Under the pieces are notes generated by a model. That model saw only the letters and a list, made by a program, of their open reading frames with translations. It was not told the origin of the DNA and did not search any database. The position numbers were made by a program, and so were the translations under genes. This document shows positions 1-5,151 of a stretch of 5,868 nucleotides of DNA, piece by piece (positions within the stretch are counted from its first letter, which is position 1; every line of letters begins with the position of its first letter). The DNA is from Prevotellaceae bacterium (GTDB taxonomy: Bacteria; Bacteroidota; Bacteroidia; Bacteroidales; Bacteroidaceae): the NCBI GenBank assembly GCA_030523505.1, contig JAUNIK010000182.1, positions 1 to 5,868 on the forward strand. Direction: 5' to 3'.

Positions 1-53
1 GGTCTCAAACACCAGTGGGGCAACCCGTGCCGGTTCGACCCCGGCTCTGGGTA
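1..53 (+). tRNA. tRNA-Leu (anticodon CAA), 5' end cut off by the window edge
   Basis: The sequence begins inside the anticodon stem. The anticodon loop is CTCAAAC (4-10), giving anticodon CAA (6-8), followed by the 3' stem strand ACCAG (11-15). A long variable arm, TGGG-GCAA-CCCG (16-27), marks a class II tRNA, which with CAA means leucine. The T arm is perfect: stem GCCGG (29-33) with CCGGC (41-45) around loop TTCGACC (34-40). The 3' acceptor strand is TCTGGGT (46-52) with discriminator A53. The next bases are CAA, so the CCA end is not encoded, as is usual in Bacteroidetes. The D arm and the 5' acceptor strand lie outside the window, so the acceptor pairing cannot be checked. Confidence 0.94.
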
Positions 54-57
54 CAAT

Positions 58-104
58 AAGAACCTGTAAGTTATTGAGTTTCAATACTTGCAGGTTCTTT
101 TTTT
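58..104 (+). terminator. Intrinsic terminator of the tRNA-Leu gene
   Basis: A long inverted repeat starts 4 nt after the tRNA. AAGAACCTG (58-66) pairs with CAGGTTCTT (91-99), extended by TAAGT (67-71) with ACTTG (86-90, one G-T pair). After a bulged T72, ATTG (73-76) pairs with CAAT (82-85) around a 5-nt loop. The stem runs directly into a T run (98-104). This is a textbook Rho-independent terminator and separates the tRNA transcript from the Fic gene. Confidence 0.93.
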
Positions 105-121
105 GTATAATTTTCAGGAAA

Positions 122-140
122 TTGACCACATTTGACCACA
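122..140. repeat. Two copies of TTGACCACA separated by one base
   Basis: TTGACCACA occurs at 122-130 and again at 132-140, separated by a single T. It lies between the tRNA terminator and the Fic promoter. Such a short tandem pair could be a protein-binding site, for example arm-type sites of a tyrosine recombinase, or a leftover from integration next to the tRNA. Nothing in the window decides between these, and chance is possible. Confidence 0.5.
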
Positions 141-186
141 AAAACTGTTAAATAACGGATAATTAACGCATAAATTCTCATAGAAT

Positions 187-218
187 TTTGCAAAATCTAT
201 AAGAATTTTGTATTTTTG
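187..218 (+). promoter_or_regulatory. Bacteroidetes-type promoter of the Fic gene
   Basis: A -33 element TTTG (187-190) and a -7 element TATTTTTG (211-218), matching TAnnTTTG, are separated by 20 nt, which is the usual spacing for the Bacteroidetes primary sigma factor. Transcription would start near 224-226, leaving a leader of only about 18 nt before the ATG at 243. No GGAGG-type ribosome binding site is present. The stretch before the ATG is A-rich (AATAAAGAAAAG), which is common for this phylum. Confidence 0.7.
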
Positions 219-242
219 CACCAATGATAATAAAGAAAAGCA

Positions 243-1553
243 ATGATTGAGCAACCTCCAAAAAATTTTAGCAGCGAGTTACTGCAAAAGGCTTTGTTCC
301 TGGCAACGAGACCAGACTTGCAGTCATTACTCAATGATGCCAACGACAACTACTGGTATTGGTCTGATGTCAAATATAAGAAAATGCCATCGGATATTAC
401 CGTACAAGAGCTTTGGCTTGCCATAAAGTTCAACAGATTGGCTAAGCAGATATTTGTTTGGGACAAGTATGGCATAAAGGTATCTGTAACAAACAGAATG
501 CAGAAGCTATGTCACTATTTTGATATGAATTTTGGCGGAGCATGGGGCAATGATTCTATAATTCCAACTGACGACAGAGAGAGATATCTCGTTTCACAAC
601 TTATGGAAGAAGCTATCGCTTCGAGTCAAATGGAGGGAGCATCAACCACAAGAAAAGTGGCAAAAGAGATGCTGAGAAAGAACATCTCACCAAGAAGCCG
701 TTCGGAACAGATGATTGCCAACAACTATGAGTCTATACGTTTTATATCTGCCCATAAGAACGAGGAACTTACTCCTGAGCTTCTGTTGCATATACATGCC
801 CTGATTACGAAAAAAACACTTGGAGATGCAGACGATGAAGGAAGATTCCGAATAAATGACGATGTCGTGGTGGAAAATAGTATAACAAATGAAATTGTAC
901 ACACACCACCGCCATACAGCGAAATTCCACAGTTTATAGAACAACTGTGTGACTTTGCCAACAATGACAACAAGGATGTTTTCATCCATCCAATAATCAA
1001 GGCAATAGTAATACACTTTATGCTGGCTTATGTTCATCCATTCACAGATGGTAATGGCAGAACTGCAAGAGCATTGTTCTACTGGTATATGCTGAAAAAA
1101 GGATATTGGCTTACCGAATACCTCTCCATTTCTTCTATTATATATAAGAGTAAAGCAAGCTACGAAAAGTCATACCTACATACCGAGGCCGACGAGGGAG
1201 ATATGGGATATTTCACCACATACCATCTGCATGTGCTTGAGTTGGCTTTTGCAGAACTTCAATCATACATAAAAAGGAAGATCGTACAAAGACAAAACAG
1301 CACCTCTCTGCTCTTGCTTGGAGGAATAAACGAAAGGCAAGCGACCATTCTCACATGGTTTATAGATAATCCGAACACTGTACTCACTGTAAAAGAGATT
1401 GAGACACGATTTGCAGTAAGCCAGCCTACGGCTAAACTTGACATGGATGGAATTGTGAACAAAGGATTACTAATAAAAATTCCGGTAACTAAATTAAAAA
1501 GCAATTATATCAAAAGTGAAGACTTTGATAATATTATCGAAACGATAAAATAA
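243..1553 (+). CDS. Class II Fic family protein (probable protein AMP-transferase) with C-terminal winged-helix-like region
   Basis: The 436-residue protein carries the complete Fic core motif HPFTDGNGRTAR (265-276), with catalytic His265, the phosphate-binding glycines 270 and 272, and Arg273 and Arg276. Fic enzymes of this kind transfer AMP from ATP to a hydroxyl of a target protein. The inhibitory motif (S/T)xxxE(G/N) reads S127-SQM-E131-G132 and lies before the core, which makes this a self-inhibited class II protein; Glu131 would block productive ATP binding through Arg276. The substrate-positioning flap is probably around 206-222. Residues 363-436 look like a winged helix-turn-helix (RQATILTWF, then TVKEIETRFAVSQPTAKLD). 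There is no signal peptide, so it should be cytoplasmic. The ATG at 243 fits the promoter just upstream. Adenine-rich codons such as AGA and ATA are frequent, unlike in the amylase genes, hinting at foreign origin. No antitoxin gene is adjacent, as expected when the inhibitory helix is built in. The target is unknown. Confidence 0.93.
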   Translation: MIEQPPKNFSSELLQKALFLATRPDLQSLLNDANDNYWYWSDVKYKKMPSDITVQELWLAIKFNRLAKQIFVWDKYGIKVSVTNRMQKLCHYFDMNFGGAWGNDSIIPTDDRERYLVSQLMEEAIASSQMEGASTTRKVAKEMLRKNISPRSRSEQMIANNYESIRFISAHKNEELTPELLLHIHALITKKTLGDADDEGRFRINDDVVVENSITNEIVHTPPPYSEIPQFIEQLCDFANNDNKDVFIHPIIKAIVIHFMLAYVHPFTDGNGRTARALFYWYMLKKGYWLTEYLSISSIIYKSKASYEKSYLHTEADEGDMGYFTTYHLHVLELAFAELQSYIKRKIVQRQNSTSLLLLGGINERQATILTWFIDNPNTVLTVKEIETRFAVSQPTAKLDMDGIVNKGLLIKIPVTKLKSNYIKSEDFDNIIETIK

Positions 1554-1577
1554 ACAATTGCAACGAGCCTAAAATCA

Positions 1578-1749
1578 TGCATGCATCATCTGTTTTTGTT
1601 GTATATTTGCCACTTAGGAACATATTTGTTATTGCTGTTCTTCTTGCTGTATGGCTTGAAACTAATTTCCATCTTGGTTTTATTGGAAATCCATGTTCAT
1701 CATATTCAAACAGTTCCTTGGCACGAATGCTGGTTATGCAATCGTTTTC
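1578..1749 (-). pseudogene. Remnant of a tyrosine recombinase (integrase), C-terminal catalytic fragment
   Basis: Read on the minus strand, 1725 down to about 1594 encodes RAKELFEYDEHGFPIKPR followed by WKLVSSHTARRTAITNM and FLSGKYTTK. This matches the conserved C-terminal part of phage-type tyrosine recombinases. HTAR is the HxxR catalytic box, with His at 1653-1651 and Arg at 1644-1642. The family's next segment, usually like QMMHxSGH, is present as QMMHA but in another frame (1592-1578). One extra A in the run at 1597-1593 explains the shift. A stop (1577-1575) follows at once, and no GH box or catalytic Tyr can be read. In the other direction the frame is closed by TGA at 1752-1750. The fragment therefore covers only about 57 codons of a protein normally 300-400 residues long and cannot be active. 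The family call rests on motif recognition, not on an alignment. Confidence 0.82.
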
Positions 1750-1782
1750 TCAATCTTATGCCATAATTACCACGGAATTTCC

Positions 1783-1811
1783 TTTGATTAGAATTTTTTG
1801 TTGTATCTTTG
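1783..1811 (+). promoter_or_regulatory. Probable promoter of the glycoside hydrolase operon
   Basis: TATCTTTG (1804-1811) is an exact match to the Bacteroidetes -7 consensus TAnnTTTG, in the common context TTGTATCTTTGCA. The best -33 element is TTTG at 1783-1786, but the spacing is 17 nt, a little short of the usual 19-21. Transcription would start near 1817-1820 and give a leader of about 90 nt before the ATG at 1908. No other good -7 match lies closer to the gene. Confidence 0.6.
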
Positions 1812-1820
1812 CAATCACAA

Positions 1821-1877
1821 GCCCTCACACGTACATTATTAATATGCGTACGTGCGTGAAAACCTCCCCCCGAGGGC
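1821..1877 (+). promoter_or_regulatory. Foldable 5' leader of the amylase operon (nested inverted repeats)
   Basis: Two nested inverted repeats lie at the predicted 5' end of the mRNA. The outer one pairs GCCCTC (1821-1826) with GAGGGC (1872-1877). The inner one pairs CACGTAC (1828-1834) with GTACGTG (1848-1854) around a 13-nt A+T-rich loop. GAGG (1872-1875) could alternatively pair with CCTC (1863-1866) across five Cs, which would open the outer helix. The element may act as an RNA structure for mRNA stability or translation. The inner palindrome could instead be a DNA operator. No known riboswitch class was recognised, and no T run follows that would make it a terminator. Confidence 0.5.
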
Positions 1878-1907
1878 ACAGAACAGAAATAATTAAAAAC
1901 CAATAAT

Positions 1908-3689
1908 ATGAAAAAGATTCTACTCCTTTTGGTCACTCTCTTTGTGACTCAGATGACTGTATCAGCGCAGGGCTGGCCTGCCAACTATAGCGGTGTGATG
2001 CTCCAGGGATTCTACTGGGACTCGTACGATGACTCTGCATGGACAAAACTGGAGAAGAAGTCGGCCGACATGTCGCACTACTTCTCGCTTGTATGGATTC
2101 CACAGTCGGGCAACTGTGGCGGTACATCAATGGGCTACAACCCTCTCTACTACTACGATCAGAACAGTTCGTTTGGTACAGAGGCAGAACTGAAATCTAT
2201 GATCAACGCCTTCAAGCAGAACGGCACTGGCGTCATTGCCGATGTTGTGGTAAACCATCGCGGTAATCTCTCTACATGGGTGGATTTCCCTCGTGAGGTA
2301 AACCCTCTCGACGGTAAGACCTACGAAATGCTTTCTACCGACATCTGCAAGAACGATGACGGTGGTGAGACAGCGAAGCATACCGGTGGTCTTTCTCTCT
2401 CGCCAAACAATGACGAGGGCGAGGACTGGGCTGTAATGCGCGACCTCGACCATAAGTCGGAGAATGTGCAGAACTGCGTCAAGGCGTATGTGAAATATCT
2501 CGTTGATTATCTCGGTTATACTGGTTTCCGCTATGATATGGTGAAGGGCTTCAAGGGTTCTCATGTCAAGGACTACAACCAGTATGCTGGTGTGCAGTAT
2601 TCCGTTGGTGAATGCTGGGACAGCAACCAGACCATCGAGAACTGGATTGAGTCAACTGACCGCAACTCTGCAGCCTTCGACTTCCAGTTCCGTTATAATG
2701 TACGCGACTGTATCAACAAGAACAACTGGACCGAGTTGGGCAGCACCAACAACATGAACCATGACGCTAACTACCGTCGTTATGCTGTGACCTTCGTCGA
2801 GAACCACGACACTGAGTATCGCTATGCCGACTATCAGCAGGATCCTATCCGCAAGGACACCCTCGCTGCCAACGCATGGCTCCTTGCCAACCCTGGCACT
2901 CCTTGTGTGTTCTTCAAGCATTGGCTCGACTGCAAGAAGGAGATAAAGCAAATGATTGAGGCTCGAAAACTGGCGGGCATCACCAACCAGAGCGACTTCG
3001 AGAACCTCGGTGGTTATTCTACCCGTTATGTACGTAAGGTGAAGGGTACCAAGGGCGACCTCATCGTTGCTGTAGGTACTACCATCGACCGTTTCAATGT
3101 GCCTGACGGTTTCAAGCAGATCCTCTCGGGCTACCACTATGCTTATTACACCAACGCCGATACTTCTACTTGGGAGGCTACCCTCAACCGTATCAATCAG
3201 GAGATGGAAGATGAGCAGAACGAGGAGGAGTCGTTCGACACTCCTACACCTGGATATACCTTCAATGCGTATTTCCTTGCACCTGACAACTGGAAGAATA
3301 CCATCAGAGCATGGGTTTGGGACAACAACCACAACGGTCAGAACTATACCGGTGGCTCTTGGCCTGGCGAGAAGTGCTATAAGATTGGTCGTGCTGCCGA
3401 CGGCCGTGCTATCTGGCAGTGGTGCTACTATGGTTCGCTGACCGATGTGCCTACCCATATCATCTTCAACAACTCCGGTTCGCCTCAGACTGCCGATATG
3501 CTCTTCACCAACGGTGGATGGTATCAGGCAACATCAACACAGGCAGAGCCTACGCTGGGGGTAAATAACGTTAACGATAACGATGACGATGACTGTAATG
3601 GTTACATTTATAACCTTGCTGGACAGAAGGTTGATGCTTCATATAAGGGCATCGTTGTAAAGAACGGTAAGAAATACATAAACAAATAA
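1908..3689 (+). CDS. Secreted GH13 alpha-amylase with CBM26-type starch-binding module and C-terminal tail
   Basis: This enzyme hydrolyses alpha-1,4-glucosidic bonds in starch, outside the cytoplasm. Residues 1-20 form a signal peptide with probable cleavage at VSA|QG. The catalytic barrel (about 25-370) shows all four GH13 regions: DVVVNH (112-117), GFRYDMVKG (206-214) with nucleophile Asp210, GECW (234-237) with acid/base Glu235, and FVENHD (296-301) with Asp301. The usual His after the region II Lys is Gly214, which points to a plant-like or related branch; I cannot name the subfamily. A domain C follows to about 417, then an acidic linker (430-445). A module with AYFLAPDNW, IRAWVWD, GGSWPGE and HIIFNN (about 450-540) resembles CBM26, which binds starch. 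After an Asp/Asn-rich linker (553-562) comes the tail GYIYNLAGQKV...YKGIVVKNGKK (565-589). The gene is first in its operon and is followed 2 nt later by a second amylase gene. The ATG is the first in frame after the leader; no Shine-Dalgarno sequence is evident. Confidence 0.95.
   Translation: MKKILLLLVTLFVTQMTVSAQGWPANYSGVMLQGFYWDSYDDSAWTKLEKKSADMSHYFSLVWIPQSGNCGGTSMGYNPLYYYDQNSSFGTEAELKSMINAFKQNGTGVIADVVVNHRGNLSTWVDFPREVNPLDGKTYEMLSTDICKNDDGGETAKHTGGLSLSPNNDEGEDWAVMRDLDHKSENVQNCVKAYVKYLVDYLGYTGFRYDMVKGFKGSHVKDYNQYAGVQYSVGECWDSNQTIENWIESTDRNSAAFDFQFRYNVRDCINKNNWTELGSTNNMNHDANYRRYAVTFVENHDTEYRYADYQQDPIRKDTLAANAWLLANPGTPCVFFKHWLDCKKEIKQMIEARKLAGITNQSDFENLGGYSTRYVRKVKGTKGDLIVAVGTTIDRFNVPDGFKQILSGYHYAYYTNADTSTWEATLNRINQEMEDEQNEEESFDTPTPGYTFNAYFLAPDNWKNTIRAWVWDNNHNGQNYTGGSWPGEKCYKIGRAADGRAIWQWCYYGSLTDVPTHIIFNNSGSPQTADMLFTNGGWYQATSTQAEPTLGVNNVNDNDDDDCNGYIYNLAGQKVDASYKGIVVKNGKKYINK
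3567..3593 (+). repeat. Imperfect hexamer tandem repeat coding for an Asn/Asp-rich linker
   Basis: About four and a half units of AACGAT-like sequence run in tandem: AACGTT, AACGAT, AACGAT, GACGAT, GAC. They encode residues 554-562 of the first amylase (NVNDNDDDD), between the starch-binding module and the C-terminal tail. Because the unit is six bases, changes in copy number would keep the reading frame and only alter linker length. Confidence 0.6.
3603..3686 (+). other. C-terminal tail of the first amylase, resembling a Bacteroidetes sorting or anchoring signal
   Basis: The last 28 residues follow the pattern YIYNLxGQ(K/R)V...YKGIVVxxGKKYxxK. Tails of this pattern are common at the ends of secreted Prevotella and other Bacteroidales proteins and resemble a short form of type IX secretion C-terminal signals. 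The tail sits after a flexible acidic linker, as expected for a separate targeting unit. Neither the second amylase nor the visible part of the galactanase shows it; the galactanase C-terminus is outside the window. Function as a sorting signal is inferred from pattern and position. Confidence 0.55.
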
Positions 3690-3691
3690 CT

Positions 3692-5110
3692 ATGAAGAAG
3701 ATTATATTTGCATTATCATTGCTGCTTCTCCCTGTGTCGGTTTGTATGGCACAGAAGAGCAACGACCATGTTATTTTTCACGCATGGTGCTGGTCGTTCA
3801 ACACCATTCGCGAGAATATCGCCGACATCGCTGCGGCTGGTTTCGACTATGTACAGACATCGCCTGCTCAGCATTGTGTCACAGAGGTGAGCCGCGACAA
3901 AGGCGGCGGTCCACAGCTCTTCGGCAAGGGAAAGTGGTACTACCAGTATCAGCCTACCGATTGGAAGATCGGCAACTACCAGATGGGTACTCGCGAGGAT
4001 CTCATCGCTCTGTGCAAGGAGGCCGACAAATACGGCGTGAAGATCATTGTCGATGTATTGCCAAACCACACTTCAGTGAACGACTGTCAGGTGGAGCCTG
4101 ACCTCGACGCTGCTGTTGGTGGCCACGAGAATCTGTACCACAAGGCTGGATTCACTCCTATCAACGATTATAACGATCGTCTGCAGTGCACCACCGGTGA
4201 GATGGGTGGTCTGCCTGATGTGAACACCGAGAATCCTGACTTCCAGCATTACTATATGCTTTATGTCAATGACCTCATCAATTGTGGTGTGCGCGGTTTC
4301 CGCTATGACACAGCAAAGCATATCGGATTGCCAAGCGACCCTTGCGACCCTGCTTCGCCTGAGAACGATTTCTGGCTTGTTGCTACCGGCAAGAAGGCTG
4401 TGAAAGGTCTTAACCTTGCATTGCCACACGACTCGCTGTTCATCTATGGTGAGGTTCTGCAGGACCGCAATGTGAAGGAGGTTGAATATGCTGATATGCT
4501 CGGTGGAGTCACCGCAAGTTCGCTGGGTTGGTGTCTGCGCCATGCTCTCGAGGGTAACGAGTGGAAAACCGACGAGATGCAGACCTACTGCCATCCTGCT
4601 TCGCCTGACAAGCTGGTGACATGGGTGGAGTCGCACGATACATACTGCAACGGTCATGAGTCGGCTGGCATCACCTCCGATCTGATTCGTATGGGTTGGA
4701 TCTACCTCACCGCACGCAAGTACGGCACGCCTCTGTTCTACTCTCGTCCTGACGGCAGTGGACCAGGAAATGTATGGGGCAACAACCTCGTGGGCAAGAA
4801 GGGCAACGATGATTTCAAGCACCCTGAGGTGACTGCTGTCAACCGCTTCCGCAAGGTGATGGCAAAAACTGATCAGTCAGAGACCGTATATTATTCGGAG
4901 AACGGCAAGGTGGCAGAGGTGGCACGCGGCCAGAAGGGTGCTGCGATTATCAACATCAGTGATGCCGAACAGACTCTGTCGCTTCCAACAACTCTTCCTA
5001 ACGGAAGATATTATGATGCTCTTTACCACAATAAATTCGTTGTCAAGAAGGGCATAATCACTGGTACTCTGAAACCTCACACATCATACATTATCTATAA
5101 GAGCAAGTAA
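3692..5110 (+). CDS. Secreted GH13 alpha-amylase, AmyE-like (subfamily GH13_28)
   Basis: The 472-residue protein aligns by eye along its length with Bacillus subtilis alpha-amylase AmyE. Shared landmarks are HAWCWSFNTI (30-39), YVQTSPAQ (53-60), YQPTDWKIGN (86-95), GFRYDTAKHIGLP (202-214), YGEVLQD (252-258), DKLVTWVESHDTY (306-318), PLFYSRPDG (347-355) and VTAVNRF (380-386). Catalytic residues are Asp206 (nucleophile), Glu254 (acid/base) and Asp316. Residues 1-20 are a signal peptide, cleaved probably at CMA|QK. Cys18 is not in a valid lipobox (VSVC), so it is not called a lipoprotein. The barrel is followed by a C-terminal beta domain (about 395-472) that ends the protein; there is no added starch-binding module or sorting tail. 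The ATG is 2 nt after the stop of the first amylase, with no Shine-Dalgarno sequence of its own, so translation is probably coupled. It likely works with the first amylase to cut starch into short maltooligosaccharides. Confidence 0.95.
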   Translation: MKKIIFALSLLLLPVSVCMAQKSNDHVIFHAWCWSFNTIRENIADIAAAGFDYVQTSPAQHCVTEVSRDKGGGPQLFGKGKWYYQYQPTDWKIGNYQMGTREDLIALCKEADKYGVKIIVDVLPNHTSVNDCQVEPDLDAAVGGHENLYHKAGFTPINDYNDRLQCTTGEMGGLPDVNTENPDFQHYYMLYVNDLINCGVRGFRYDTAKHIGLPSDPCDPASPENDFWLVATGKKAVKGLNLALPHDSLFIYGEVLQDRNVKEVEYADMLGGVTASSLGWCLRHALEGNEWKTDEMQTYCHPASPDKLVTWVESHDTYCNGHESAGITSDLIRMGWIYLTARKYGTPLFYSRPDGSGPGNVWGNNLVGKKGNDDFKHPEVTAVNRFRKVMAKTDQSETVYYSENGKVAEVARGQKGAAIINISDAEQTLSLPTTLPNGRYYDALYHNKFVVKKGIITGTLKPHTSYIIYKSK

Positions 5111-5151
5111 GAAGCAGCATACAAATAAGAAACCAAGAAAAAGAAAAAGCT

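Noticed and set aside
224..250. Eight-codon open frame starting just before and overlapping the Fic start
   Set aside because: It is too short and lies at the predicted transcription start. No antitoxin is expected because the Fic protein carries its own inhibitory motif.
1575..1586. Self-complementary ATGCATGCAT at the 3' side of the Fic gene as a possible terminator
   Set aside because: There is no loop and no T run on the correct side, and the bases coincide with the frameshifted end of the recombinase remnant.
1602..1609. TATATTTG, a match to the -7 promoter element
   Set aside because: There is no TTTG at the right distance upstream, and the bases are explained as codons of the recombinase remnant on the minus strand (SGKYT).
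1577..1906. Plus-strand open frames of 109 and 61 codons in the gap before the amylase (one hydrophobic, membrane-protein-like)
   Set aside because: The opposite strand of the same stretch reads as a tyrosine recombinase fragment, which explains the composition. The longer frame also runs through the amylase promoter and leader.
2652..3458. Long open frame of 268 codons on the minus strand
   Set aside because: It lies wholly inside the first amylase gene, whose catalytic and binding motifs are intact. The frame is a codon-bias shadow with low-complexity hydrophobic content and no recognisable family.
3743..3748. Cysteine in the signal peptide of the second amylase as a possible lipoprotein site
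   Set aside because: The residues before Cys18 are VSV. Val at -1 does not fit a lipobox, and a good signal peptidase I site (CMA|Q) lies right after.
4073..4822. Open frame of 249 codons on the minus strand
   Set aside because: It is antisense to the well-supported AmyE-like gene, has no upstream signals and shows no recognisable domain.
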